A stretch of DNA of 64,000 nt, taken from Vitis vinifera (Eukaryota > Streptophyta > Magnoliopsida > Vitales > Vitaceae). The translations under genes were made by a program, and so were the position numbers. Numbering within the stretch: the first letter of the stretch is position 1; every line of letters starts with the position of its first letter. The notes under the pieces are model-generated. The model did not search any database. It saw nothing but the letters and a program-made list of their open reading frames with translations, and was not told the DNA's origin. Location of the stretch: positions 930,501 through 994,500 of the forward strand of contig NC_081810.1 in the NCBI RefSeq assembly GCF_030704535.1. Reading direction: 5' to 3'. Shown in pieces: positions 1 to 10,313 of the stretch.

Positions 1-840
1 GCCAACATAAGAATCCTCAGCTCCTTTGCATCTCCAATGTTTTCGGGCAGCTCCCCAAAGAAATGGTTCCGTGAGAGAGCAAGCATCAACAGACGACTTT
101 GAGAAAAAAGGCAAGTTGAAAGAGAACCTCTAAGTTCATCATCTGATAGAATCTCCCCCAGAAGTTTCATTTCAACAAGCCACTGTGGGAATTCTCCTTT
201 CTGAGCTGGTTCTCACTCAAAACCAGAGAAACTAGTCTCTTTAGTGTAGAAATCCAATGTGGGATTTCTCCTGCAAGACCACAGGATTTCATAGATAATT
301 GATGCAGCATGCTCTTTGGCGCTATTTTCAAACTGTTATTCCAACTATAAGATGGTTTCCTCCAAGAAACAAGTCCATGAGGCCATCCAAATCAAACAAC
401 CAAGATGGAATTTCTCCGGTGAGCGAGTTGTTCTCCAGGTCAAGTATTTCCAACTTTCTCAGTTTCTCCATCGACCAGGGGATTCCGCCAGTCAGCTTGT
501 TGTTCCTCAACGACAGACAGAAGATGTTGGATGAGTTTCCAATGCCAGCCAGGATTTCCATGGATAAATCATTGCGACTCAAGTCCAATACTTCTAACTC
601 TTTCAAATTCAAAACAGAAGTAGGAATACCACCTGAAAATTTGTTCCCTTGAAGTGACAGATGCTTCAACTTTGTGAGGTTTCCAATTTCTTCAAGGATT
701 TTTCCATTCAGAAAATGATTATAAGACAACTTTACAACCCTCAAGTTCTTAAGAGTGGCCACTTCAGGACTCACGACTTCCATGGAGAAAATTATTACTC
801 AAATCCAGATACTGAAGATGCTGCATGCAATTTTCAGAAT
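1..840 (-). pseudogene. LRR receptor-like protein fragment (RLP46-like), decayed
   Basis: The minus strand encodes extracellular leucine-rich repeats of a plant receptor-like protein. The longest open piece (783-328) has about six repeats with the L-x-x-L-x-L and G-x-I-P signatures (for example SLRNNKLTGGIP and DLENNSLTGEIPSWL). Homology continues on both sides in other frames: upstream to about 840 (LQYLDLSNN), downstream through KSCGLAGEIPHWIS near 290-230, and to the left edge as ELPENIG near 45-25. At least three frame changes are therefore needed, near 780, 332 and 210, so this is a pseudogene or decayed tandem copy rather than a gene. There is no signal peptide, and any transmembrane anchor would lie beyond the left edge. 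The repeat order resembles RLP46-type proteins; that subfamily name is from memory of the family. Confidence 0.75.
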
Positions 841-2274
841 TATTATTAAAGATTAAAAAAAGATTATTTAAAATTTTCGATATAAATAAAAAGATATTAT
901 AAATGTTTGTCATTTATTTGTATGAAAAGGTACTATTTTATTTATATTTAAAAAGTTAAAAAAAAATGAAAAAAAAAATCACTTAAAATAATTTTTTATT
1001 TAAAATTATATATAATCAAGGAGACAAAGTGGGACAAAAATCATACCCAAATCCACCCCAAACTCGTTTTGAATTTTTGAGAAGTTTCCAAACTCATTTT
1101 CAACTTGTTTATCTTCATTTCAAACTTTGTTCACCATAGGGAGGGATGAATAATAATAATAAAATAAAAACATACTCAATTGCCATTCTACATAAGGTGA
1201 AACAAAACAAGGGTAGCGTAATATCATTAACGTAGAACCACTTTAAACCAATTTTATTATGACTCTAATTAATCTATCTAATGAGGAAAAAGTTTTTTGT
1301 TTCCACTTCCACTAATTTTGATGTATTGGTTCCCTTGGAATTTTTTTATTTTTTATTCCCATACCTAGGGATCAAAACTAAAAACCTCAATAAGTTATTT
1401 TTTATTTCCTTTCTAATTTGACTTAAAAGGGTTTGGTGATTGCTAGCTTTGATATCTTATGTATTACCAACCCCACTGACCTAGCTCCTCCAGTATCACT
1501 CAGTACTCATCACCACTTGTGGTTGCCAAGATAAGAAAGCTCTGTTCCTGATTGTAGCTTGAAGCTAAGTTCATTTCTAGAAATGTTGCAGCAGCAACTC
1601 TTTCTCTTCACCTAACAGTCCATAAATGGTTCTACGCTTTGCTGTTGTGAAACTTTGGATTAGACATAGATGTAAAATATTTACATAATCATATAGATTA
1701 ATCAGACATGATTACAAACTAATAATAGGAAATCACTATAAAAAACATATCTGTTTGAGTCATCATAACAAACCGTGATTGATTGTTGCAATCAAGTCTT
1801 CTTCTTTATGATTTTGATAACAATTATGGTATCTCAATGGAAAAACAAAAAAACCATTTTTATCTAGATTAAAGGAGGGACTTAGCATAACTCAAATTGA
1901 GTTTTCATTGGACCCTCCCATAATGGGCTTCAATGAGACTCATAGCATATACTTGCCACTCAACTGAACTTCTACTCAAAAAAATGCAAAACTCAATCCA
2001 AAATATGATCATTAGTTAATTAGGTTCATTATATATAATAGACTATCCATTAACCCGTTTTTGCAAATACAAATTATTCAATTAATGTTAACCCATGTAA
2101 AAAAAATTTCCAACAATAGATGTCATATCAAATTACATGTGATTATAGATAGACACAGGTACAAACAGCTCTGATTCTCGTCTTCCTTAACATGTTCTCA
2201 CACACGACCATCATGCAGGGACGTTGTTTATTCTTCTTATTATTTGTGTTATTACTAGAGAAGTAGAGTCGGGG
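841..2274. other. Intergenic, AT-rich, no gene seen
   Basis: This spacer has no supported gene. Positions about 1150-1340 resemble a stretch at about 22330-22440: both contain an aaacaaaacaagg tract and end in a tgtattggttcccttgg motif, so both probably hold the same short dispersed repeat. The part next to 2275 will include the 3' UTR of the dioxygenase gene. Confidence 0.5.
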
Positions 2275-3496
2275 TCATATCTTTGCAAATTCGACACTGT
2301 TCTTCCCATCGTGTGCCTTCCTGAAGAAGTGCTTCACATAATCCGAGTAGAGAACTTGCTTGTACAGCGGTTCCTCTCCTCCCTCAAGCACCTCTGGCAA
2401 AGGACCGATGACCTCGCTTGGCCTCGGGTTCACAAAGATTGGAACTGACACCCTGTTGCTGCTCCCACTGGCAATGACACGGTGCTCAACGCTCTTGTAT
2501 CGTCCATTGCTCATTATCTGCAGGGCATCGCCAATGTTGATCACAAGCGACCCCCTTATAGGTGGAACATGAACCCAGGTATCATGAACTCCCCTCACAT
2601 AGAGGCCACCAATGTCATCTTGGAGGAGGACAGTGAGGATCGAAACATCAGAGTGTCGCCCTACTCCCACTGTCAGTTCAGGATTAGGACAAATCGGGTA
2701 GTAGTTAAGGTTAATCCTCATTGAACCCATCAAGAGAGACTCTTTTTTTTCATCAATTTCCTTCACATTTAGCCTCCTCGTCAGCACCTCCAGCAGCTGC
2801 CTGATGACTAGCTCTGACCTCTTCATATACTCCAGTGCTTGATCCCTGAAAAGGCATAATTAGAACAATCAGTTACCCTTCTACACTCAAAACCGGGTTT
2901 TTCTTTTTTTTTTTTTAAATGAGAAATATGATCTAGATTACTCATTTTTCATGTATGCATGAAGACCATAGTTTTCTGTTTTTTCATTACTTGCATACAC
3001 TAGGCCACAGTGCAGAAGCCTCGTTCTCTGAGACATAGAAAAGACTAAGATAATCTTTCCACTCCAAGCTCTTCTCTGCCTGAGGAGTAAAGCTTGTCCC
3101 GAACCTCACATTGTTACTTCTCGAATTCTCCTTCGAGTACTTCCTCTTCTCCTCTCCAGGCAACGCGAAGAACCGATGGGTTGCCTCCTTCACATCCTCG
3201 AGCACACCGAGGGGGACTCCATGGTTAACAACCTGGAAGAACCCCCACTTCTCGGCTGCATCACATATCATTTGAGCCACCTTTGGACCATCCAAACAGG
3301 CCATATCGATCACCGGTATGCACTCTTCGCATACTACTTTGCTTGCATCAATCCTCTCTTCAGGGGGTTGGATGAACTGCTTGGGAATGGATAGGAGTTT
3401 CATTTCAGAGAGACCCTTCACTCCATGGCCTTGGTTCACAACAAAGTCGGTGATATCCCATGAGTTGGTGGCCGATTGCACCATCTTCGGAGCCAT
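2275..3496 (-). CDS. 2-oxoglutarate/Fe(II) dioxygenase, feruloyl-CoA 6'-hydroxylase type
   Basis: The gene has two exons, 3496-2991 and 2845-2275, separated by a 145-bp GT-AG intron at 2990-2846. The join gives ...[12 protein letters not shown]... and a protein of 358 aa, the usual size for the family. The N-terminal DIOX_N domain (residues about 55-170) contains [12 protein letters not shown] and [11 protein letters not shown]. The C-terminal 2OG-Fe(II) domain has the iron ligands in GRHSD and SVEHRV and the 2-oxoglutarate-binding R-x-S in NRVSVPIF, with the YPICPNPE motif before them. Closest known relatives are Arabidopsis F6'H1/F6'H2, which ortho-hydroxylate feruloyl-CoA to give scopoletin in the cytosol. 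The start [13 protein letters not shown] matches F6'H-type N-termini. All catalytic residues are present, so the gene looks functional. Substrate choice (feruloyl- or p-coumaroyl-CoA) cannot be read from sequence. Confidence 0.9.
2846..2990 (-). other. Intron of the dioxygenase gene
   Basis: The donor AA|GTAATG is at 2990 and the acceptor TTTTCAG|GG at 2846, in phase 2. It restores the frame between the two dioxygenase domains. Confidence 0.9.
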
Positions 3497-3574
3497 CGCC
3501 AGAGCAGAAAGGGCCTGAGGAGAGGTAGAGGTAGAGGTGGTGATTGTGCAATTCCATCACCCTCATTAAGAATA

Positions 3575-3875
3575 TATGGGGTGATGACTTCATAAGGGTG
3601 ATTTCATTATGAAGTCACCACCCTCATTAAGAATATATACATACACTTGAAGTGCTGGTGGTGGGTAGTGGTATATATAAAATGCAATGATTTTTGGGTG
3701 GTGACTTCATAATGGTGATCATATCATGACGAAGTCACCACCCTCATTAGGAATATATATACATACTTCATTTTACATGCCAAAACTATGAATATGTATA
3801 AGTCACCACCCCAAAATCATTGTAATTTATATGCTAAAACTATATATGGAATGGTTTTGGGGTGGTGACTTCATG
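3575..3875. promoter_or_regulatory. Repeated dyads around GTGACTTCAT upstream of the dioxygenase
   Basis: Directly upstream of the dioxygenase start, the motif GGTGGTGACTTCAT and its complement ATGAAGTCACCACC recur in opposing pairs: about 3579-3626, about 3697-3743, then a single AGTCACCACCCC near 3802 and GGGGTGGTGACTTCATG near 3857. Each pair forms an imperfect hairpin of about 50 bp, and CCACCCTCATTAGGAATATATA-like tails follow. The TGAC core with dyad symmetry is the kind of site bound by bZIP (TGA) or WRKY factors. That reading is inference; the alternative is a degenerate tandem repeat with no function. A TATATATAAAA tract lies near 3672-3682. Confidence 0.5.
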
Positions 3876-4244
3876 TCGTCCAAACAATGGTCAACTAATT
3901 TGAATTTTCTTTTTCCTTGGGTTGAGTTTCTGCATTTATAAAAAATTTTAAAAATATATATAAATGTTTGATAATTTTTTTTTTTTTTGGTTAAAAATCG
4001 TTTTTGAGAATTTATTTTGAAAAATGTTGCCTTTGAGGTAAATTTAAGATATTTAGGTTTTTTTTTTTAGATTTCTATTATATATATAATTGGAATTATA
4101 GAAAATGTTTTAATGAATATAATTAGACAAGAATATTATTTTTCATATTTAAATTTTTAAGTAGAAATTTATTTTTGAAATCGGTTCATAACTATTTTAA
4201 ATAAAGATCCTCACGTGTTTGGAATTATTTTTAAAAACATTGTT
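3876..4244. other. Intergenic, AT-rich
   Basis: Low-complexity A/T-rich spacer with several homopolymer T runs. No gene or recognisable signal is seen. Confidence 0.4.
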
Positions 4245-4491
4245 AAATTAAAATTCAATATATATGCAGGGATTTAATAAAATATATGTATAAAAAAACC
4301 CAACTTTTATAAATCAATTTTATATTTATTTATTTAAAAATATTTTAAAATACATACACTTTCCATGACTAAGATATTTATTTCCTAAAATATCCTTTTA
4401 CTTGATTAAATAACATAAAATTATCAAAAGAAAATAATTTATCATTTTAATTTGATAAAAATATATTACAAATAAATATATTATAATTTTT

Positions 4492-4791
4492 TATTATATA
4501 ATATTAGATACAAATCATTTTGGAAAAATTCTCTTGGATTCTCAAGTGATAAATAATTTTTCTTAATTATCTAATTAATAATAATTTTAAATATTGTATT
4601 ATATAAATATACTCTATTTTTTTTAATAAAATTGAATAAAAAAATTATTAATTGGCATCAACAATAAAATAAGAAATTTTAAAAATTTTAAATACAATTA
4701 AAACAAAAAAAAATAGAAATTAAAACCAAAAAACTTAAAATTTTAAAGAATAAAATATTGACTTTCATTGTATTTTCAACTTTTTATTAAT
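4492..4791 (+). repeat. Left copy of the 300-bp direct repeat flanking the viral insert
   Basis: Aligned by eye with 10314-10612, the two copies are identical except for the length of one A run (9 versus 8). The copy is part of the host inverted-repeat arm and does not have TG...CA ends, so it looks like duplicated target DNA rather than an LTR. Confidence 0.85.
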
Positions 4792-5009
4792 GAACCGAGT
4801 GGTGTTACTAGTTGGAACAGTGATTAATCGCAGATTTAGTCCTGACTTAGTTCGGGTTGAATTTCCTGTGAACGGTTTGGTCAGCCTGTGATAAGCGGTG
4901 TTTAAGGGCAGAAGGAGCGTAAGTCCCGTGTTGATCCGCTTGTGGTGGTCCCTGTTCAGGAAATTATCTGAATTAATTAAGGATAAAATTGTGATTATTT
5001 TCTGTGACA

Positions 5010-8000
5010 ATGAGTAATATTATTAGGAGATTAAGTAGAGGTAGTTCTTCCAAATCACTTAGGTCTAATGATAGTTCTGCATCATCATCTGCATCATTAA
5101 CTGCATCATCAATTACTCAAAACATAGTTAATAGTCAAGAAATAAATATTGCTCAAATAGAAAGTCAACTTCATAATTGGTCAATTCCTCACATGAAAAT
5201 TAATACAATATATCAACAAGGAAATTTTGAATTTAATCAAAATTATTCAATAAAAACTGAAGAAAAAACTATATCTCTTAATCAAAATTTAGAAAGTCTT
5301 CAATTATTAAGTCAAAATACTATTAATCATCATAGGAAGAAATTCAATTATATTCATATAGGATTAGTTCAAGTTGCTATAAAACCTTTATTTAGGCTAG
5401 GATTAGATATTCCTGTATTTACATGCCTTAGAGATGCTAGATCTATAAATTTTTCTGATTCAATACTTAGCATGATAGATTCAAACCTTGCTAATGGTCC
5501 TATTTATTTTAATTGTTTTCCAAACTTTTCCATGAACATAAATGATCCTAGTATACTTTCTAGTTTAACTTTAAATATTAAAACTAAAAACATGAATTTT
5601 GTAGAAGAAGCTCAAACTATAGCAATAATTTATAGGATATATTATAAAGTCATGACTACTCAACTAAATCCTAGAGCTATATGTCAATCTGTTAAGGATG
5701 AAACATTATTATTACAATATAATCCTAATAATACTCAAGCTTTTGTTCCTAAAAAATTAAAATGGAATGAAATTACTCAAGGAAGTCAATGGGAATTAAA
5801 AGATTTAACTCATCCAAAACCTATTAAACCTTTAACAACTCCTTCAAAAATTATTCAACATACTGATGGTACTATTCAAATAGAATTTTCTCCAGTTTCT
5901 AAAAATTCTTTCAATCAAGATTTCGTGAATTCAAGACCTTCTACTTCAAATGCTAGTCTAAATAGTGTCAATTTTGCTCCAAAAATTCCTATTCCTGTTT
6001 ATCAACAAAATGAATCCCCTCCTGTGTCTCCTACTCATTCGGATATGTTTCCTAATCAAGTCAACATAATTCATAAGAAAAATTACAAAAAGACTCCTTT
6101 TACTCCTAATGTAGAATGGATAAAATCAGATTATTTTTCTCCTAAAAATGATACAAAAAGAGCTTATTTTCAAACATTTCCTCCTCAAACTAGAAATGCA
6201 TTAAGAAAACAATATGAAAATTATATGAATCAAAAGAAAATTATTATTCCTTTTTTCTATTGGTTTTTCAAACTTAAAAAACAAAGAAAACAAATTATAA
6301 CTTTAAGAGATAAAGAAGGACACCAATTAGCTTTAAAACACTCAGAAAATATTCAAAAAAGAATTTTAACAATAACCTCAGAATTAGGTTCACAACCACC
6401 CTTAAATAATCATCAATTCAATTTTGATAATAATACAATTTCTGCATCTCCCTTTAAAATCCCAAGAACTAAAGATGAACAAAGTCCCATAATTTACAAA
6501 GACATTAGACAAATTCAACAACAATTAAATTATACAAATCATTCTCTTCAACATGTGAATCAACAAACAACAAAAATTTCTCAATTTTTGTTTTCTTCTG
6601 CCCCGAGAGAGAGGATAGGAGAAACAACAACATCAAAATCAAATTTTTCTTCAAAAGTTTCTTCAACTTTATCATCATCATCATCTTCATCTTCTAAGTG
6701 TTCAGACCAACCTTTTATTATTCCTATAAATGCTGCAAAATCAAATATTCAATTAGCCACACCAACAGAAATAATGTTAAAAGAAATACAAATGAGATTA
6801 GATAAACTCAATATTAATGGTATTAATCAAACCAAGAATCAAATTCAAACCATAACAAAAAGAAAATCAGAAATCAATAAAATAGAAGAACAATTCAAAA
6901 TGTCTCCTGATTCAATAGTAAAACCTCCTGCAACAGTCAATGCAATTTCTAATAATTTTGTAAGTAGAAAAAATTATTATTCAAAACCCTCTTTTCCTGA
7001 TGTCCAATTAGAAGAAAGAAATTATCAATTAGCTGCTAGTTATGATGGTAGTAGTTTTTATGAAGGGAATATAGATGGAATGAGTGAACATCAAATAATC
7101 AATCTGCTTCATGAAATGATGATGGCTGCTAATGCATATAGAATCAAGACTAGTAATTCTGACTTTCATGCTGCCGGTGTCTTGGTCATAGGATTCACTG
7201 GTTTGCTTAAAGGATGGTGGGATCATTATTTGAGTCAAAATGATAGAGAATATATATTAAATGCAAAAAAGACAATAATTAAAGAAGAAGGAACATCAGT
7301 CCAAAGTTATGAAGAAGATGTTGTCAATACTTTAATATTTTCAATAACAAAACATTTTATAGGAGATCCAGTATATTTTCAAGAAAGAACTTCTGAAATC
7401 CTTAACAATCTTAGATGTCCAACACTTCAAGATTTTAAGTGGTATAAAGATATGTTTTTAGTCAAAGTTATGTCAAGACCTGATTGTGGAAATCATTATT
7501 GGAAAGAAAAATTTATATCAGGATTACCCACTTTATTTGTAGAAAAGGTTAGACAAAGAATAAGAAATATTCATAATGGTAGGATTCCTTATGAGTCATT
7601 AACATATGGAGAATTAATTACTTTTGTTAATAATGAAGGTTTAGCTCTTTGTACAGATCTTAAATTAAAGAGTCAAATGAAAAAAAAGAAACAAGATAAC
7701 AGAAAAGAATTAGGAAAATTTTGTTCATATTATGGTTATGATACATTAGTTGCCCCTTCAAAAAGAAAAAATAAACAAAATAAAATAAATAATAAAAAAC
7801 CTTCAACAGAATCAAAATTTCAAAAGAAGTTTGTAAAATCTACTCCTAATAAATCAAAACCTCCAAATAAATCAAATTTAAAAAAGAAAACACCTACTTG
7901 TTACAAATGTGGAAAAGTAGGTCATTATTCAAGAGATTGTCAATTAGAAAATAAAATCAATTCATTAGAAATAAGTGATAAACTCAAAAATTTAATGATA

Positions 8001-9629
8001 GGATTAATGATTGATAAAGAAAATAATGAATCAAGTGAAAATTATGAATCAGAAGAAGATAATCAAATCCTCATAACTCAAGAAATATCAAGTGAAGAGT
8101 CAAGTCTAGAAGAAGAATCAGATAATCAAAAAGATTGTGATGGTATTTGTGCATGTTCATATAAGTCAATAAATGTGATTTCAAAATATTCAAAAACTCA
8201 TTTTAACATCATTATTAGAAATTATGTTCCTCTCATAAACTCAATATATTTTCAATTTTGGTATGATAAAGACAAAATCATTAGATATTTGTTTTATTCT
8301 TCAATAGAGATACTAATATTTGAATTTTGTTTACAGATGGAGCAAGAAAGAATTACATTTGGGAAATTTACTCTTCCAGTATTTCCTAAATGTAATCTCT
8401 CATTTCGAATTCATAAAGATATTGAAGGTTTAGACAGATCACAAAAATGCATTTTAGACAACCTCTGGAATGCAAAAAGTGATATTCAAAAGTTGGAAGC
8501 TTTAAATGCATTATCTTTCCATTTTAAACAGTTAAATGATAAATTAGAAAGTTTTTCTAACCCTTCAAGTTCTGATATACATTGCACACCAATGGATACA
8601 GATCTTGAAAATTTCATTTGCAGGAAAAAAGCAAAAGGATCCAAAGATGCATTTTCAAAAGATTTTCAAAATGAATTTCAAAAAGAACTTTCAAAACCAA
8701 ATGAAGATTCAAAACTTTCTCAAGAAAGCCAAGAATGTCAAATTTCCAGATTTTCATTTTTCAAGTTGAAAAATTTGGACCTTCTTGAAAACCTTAGACA
8801 GATGATCTGTGAAAAGGCTAAAGCTACAGGAGAAGCAAAGCAAGAGCATATCATGCAATTTCTTGCTGACTGTAGCACTTTTGGAATTACTATTCAAGGG
8901 ATGAGCTTCACTTGGATTTCTTGTTATGACAACACTTATAATAATTGTCTAAAGACCGATCCCTTGTGTAGAGAAATTCCATTAGAAAGGCATGACTGTA
9001 AGTGTGCTCTTACTTACAGTATATGCAAAGCCAACATTAACCTAGACAGTTATAAACCGATAGTCATCAAATTTAACAATGAGTCAATAGAGTTAACTCC
9101 ATCCCTCCTCATGGACTATGGAGTTCTTTATCAATTGATTTTCTCTCATCCTGATCAAACTGATAAATGTGGAAGAAAATTAGCTGTTTGTGTTTTAAAT
9201 GCCTTCATCAATGATTTCAAATCTGTCGAACTCATCATAGAAAGTAAACCTCCTGAATGGTCGAATGATGGAGGAGTCTACCCTGCTCAACATCTCATTT
9301 TACTCAAAGCCAATCAGAGAAAACATCAGCTGTTTGGTACAGAGGACCCTTGGCCCTGTACTAAATCCAGTCTCAAAAAACAAATCAGACATTGGAGATC
9401 AAGAATGATTGCAAGAGACCTTGATTCCGAGATTTATAGTTCTTCCAACTATAATCTCATTGCTGAAGATAATATTCAAAAAATCATCTCTGCAAATAAC
9501 TTTCATGAAGTCCCTCTTTTGTTTCAAACTCAATTTACTTATCTTGTTGATAAGTATAAAAAAGAATATGTCCTTGAAGAAGAAGCCAGAAAAACTTTTG
9601 AGAAATATCTCTTAGAAATGCTCAGCTAA
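5010..9629 (+). CDS. Caulimovirid polyprotein: movement protein, coat protein, zinc knuckle, unknown C-terminal module
   Basis: The frame is open for 1,539 codons from the ATG at 5010; an upstream in-frame GTG at 5004 is less likely as the start. Residues about 60-230 read as a 30K-superfamily movement protein (HIGLVQVAIKPLFRLGLDIP, then NLANGPIYFNCFPN). Residues about 290-660 are low in complexity, rich in Ser, Asn and Gln. Residues about 665-900 form a gag/coat-like helical region (DFHAAGVLVIGFTGLLKGWW). A lysine-rich stretch precedes the CCHC knuckle CYKCGKVGHYSRDC at about 964-977, followed by a Glu/Ser-rich acidic tract. Residues 1110-1539 are a separate module I do not recognise. Base composition is strongly AT-rich with matching codon use. 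It is treated here as a viral fossil that looks whole. Confidence 0.75.
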   Translation: MSNIIRRLSRGSSSKSLRSNDSSASSSASLTASSITQNIVNSQEINIAQIESQLHNWSIPHMKINTIYQQGNFEFNQNYSIKTEEKTISLNQNLESLQLLSQNTINHHRKKFNYIHIGLVQVAIKPLFRLGLDIPVFTCLRDARSINFSDSILSMIDSNLANGPIYFNCFPNFSMNINDPSILSSLTLNIKTKNMNFVEEAQTIAIIYRIYYKVMTTQLNPRAICQSVKDETLLLQYNPNNTQAFVPKKLKWNEITQGSQWELKDLTHPKPIKPLTTPSKIIQHTDGTIQIEFSPVSKNSFNQDFVNSRPSTSNASLNSVNFAPKIPIPVYQQNESPPVSPTHSDMFPNQVNIIHKKNYKKTPFTPNVEWIKSDYFSPKNDTKRAYFQTFPPQTRNALRKQYENYMNQKKIIIPFFYWFFKLKKQRKQIITLRDKEGHQLALKHSENIQKRILTITSELGSQPPLNNHQFNFDNNTISASPFKIPRTKDEQSPIIYKDIRQIQQQLNYTNHSLQHVNQQTTKISQFLFSSAPRERIGETTTSKSNFSSKVSSTLSSSSSSSSKCSDQPFIIPINAAKSNIQLATPTEIMLKEIQMRLDKLNINGINQTKNQIQTITKRKSEINKIEEQFKMSPDSIVKPPATVNAISNNFVSRKNYYSKPSFPDVQLEERNYQLAASYDGSSFYEGNIDGMSEHQIINLLHEMMMAANAYRIKTSNSDFHAAGVLVIGFTGLLKGWWDHYLSQNDREYILNAKKTIIKEEGTSVQSYEEDVVNTLIFSITKHFIGDPVYFQERTSEILNNLRCPTLQDFKWYKDMFLVKVMSRPDCGNHYWKEKFISGLPTLFVEKVRQRIRNIHNGRIPYESLTYGELITFVNNEGLALCTDLKLKSQMKKKKQDNRKELGKFCSYYGYDTLVAPSKRKNKQNKINNKKPSTESKFQKKFVKSTPNKSKPPNKSNLKKKTPTCYKCGKVGHYSRDCQLENKINSLEISDKLKNLMIGLMIDKENNESSENYESEEDNQILITQEISSEESSLEEESDNQKDCDGICACSYKSINVISKYSKTHFNIIIRNYVPLINSIYFQFWYDKDKIIRYLFYSSIEILIFEFCLQMEQERITFGKFTLPVFPKCNLSFRIHKDIEGLDRSQKCILDNLWNAKSDIQKLEALNALSFHFKQLNDKLESFSNPSSSDIHCTPMDTDLENFICRKKAKGSKDAFSKDFQNEFQKELSKPNEDSKLSQESQECQISRFSFFKLKNLDLLENLRQMICEKAKATGEAKQEHIMQFLADCSTFGITIQGMSFTWISCYDNTYNNCLKTDPLCREIPLERHDCKCALTYSICKANINLDSYKPIVIKFNNESIELTPSLLMDYGVLYQLIFSHPDQTDKCGRKLAVCVLNAFINDFKSVELIIESKPPEWSNDGGVYPAQHLILLKANQRKHQLFGTEDPWPCTKSSLKKQIRHWRSRMIARDLDSEIYSSSNYNLIAEDNIQKIISANNFHEVPLLFQTQFTYLVDKYKKEYVLEEEARKTFEKYLLEMLS
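8337..9629 (+). other. Unknown 430-residue C-terminal module of the viral frame
   Basis: This module begins with MEQERITFGKFTLP right after TTTACAG, a splice-acceptor-like sequence. It contains Cys-rich segments (ETFRIH-like start, then DPLCREIPLERHDCKCALTY) and a conserved-looking SKPPEWSNDGGVYPAQHL stretch. It sits where other caulimovirids carry the transactivator/viroplasmin or the florendovirus ORF2 of unknown role. Separate expression by splicing onto this ATG is possible, since several caulimovirids splice their RNA, but that is inference. Confidence 0.5.
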
Positions 9630-9899
9630 GAGATATCAAGAATCAAGAATCTTTTATACATCTGTAAAGTAGCTCTCTTGTGATTATCCAAAAAAAAAAA
9701 AAAAAGAACAGTATATGAAGTCTGAAGAAGTGCACAGTGCACAGTTTGTAAAAATAAAAAAAATTAAAAAAAAACAAAAAAAAAAAACATGAATAGTGTT
9801 TTGTGAATAGTAAATTCCGTCCTTTAAAGTAAAAAGCAAGATGACTCATTGCCCATGTGATGAAATGAAGAAGAAGAAAGCAAATTTACCTCCTGCATA

Positions 9900-10201
9900 C
9901 ACGTGGAAGACATCCAAGGCATAAAACTTTCAAGCCTTTGCTATAAATAGGGCTCAAAGGCTTCCTCCCAAGGCAGAGGTCGGCAAGAGTAGAGAGAAGT
10001 CGGCAAGGGTTCAAGAGCTCCTACAGCCAAGAGAGAGCTTAGGAAGGTTTCAATAGTTTTGAGAGTTCAAAAAAATTAGTGAAAAAATTCTGAGAATTCA
10101 AAAATTTCTCTTGTAATTTTCTCTTTGAGTTAGAGTCATTCCTCTGTTGTCAACAACCTGTAATCATCAACTCTCTGTAATCAAGGTATATTTTCAATAA
10201 A
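9900..10201 (+). promoter_or_regulatory. Pregenomic-RNA-type promoter, leader start and poly(A) signal of the viral insert
   Basis: A G-box-like CACGTGG at about 9901-9907 precedes the TATA box CTATAAATAG at 9941-9950, with GA-rich leader sequence after it. AATAAA lies at 10196-10201, about 220 bp downstream of the expected transcription start. A poly(A) signal a short way after the start site is the layout caulimovirids use to make a terminally redundant RNA from a circular genome. Two imperfect copies of a roughly 45-bp unit ending in AATTAGACAG follow at about 10220-10313. Confidence 0.6.
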
Positions 10202-10313
10202 CAATATTTTCAGATTCAAATATTTGTGTTATTATGCTTAAATTTCTGCAATAAATTAGACAGTATTAGACATTAAATATTTCTGTTTTTATGCTTGGAG
10301 ATAATTAGACAGA

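Larger units (their letters stand above)
4792..10313 (+). mobile_element. Endogenous caulimovirid (pararetrovirus), florendovirus-like, lacking a polymerase module
   Basis: The insert is 5.52 kb between the 300-bp direct repeats. In order it has a leader of about 220 bp, one long open frame (5010-9629), and a promoter/leader region with a TATA box near 9942 and a poly(A) signal near 10196. The frame encodes a 30K-type movement protein, a coat/gag-like region and a CCHC knuckle, the order seen in caulimovirids. I recognise no protease, reverse transcriptase or RNase H motif, and no tRNA-Met primer-binding site. Florendoviruses with two-component genomes have been described from grapevine and rice (Geering and co-workers), and this could be a movement/coat component of such a virus. 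The open frame and near-identical flanks make it look whole for what it carries, and young. Confidence 0.75.

Noticed and set aside
4792-5009. A tRNA-Met primer-binding site or a small upstream gene in the viral leader
   Set aside because: No TGGTATCAGAG-like stretch was found. A short frame opening MNRVVLLVGTV runs from the junction with the host repeat, so it is not convincingly viral or host.
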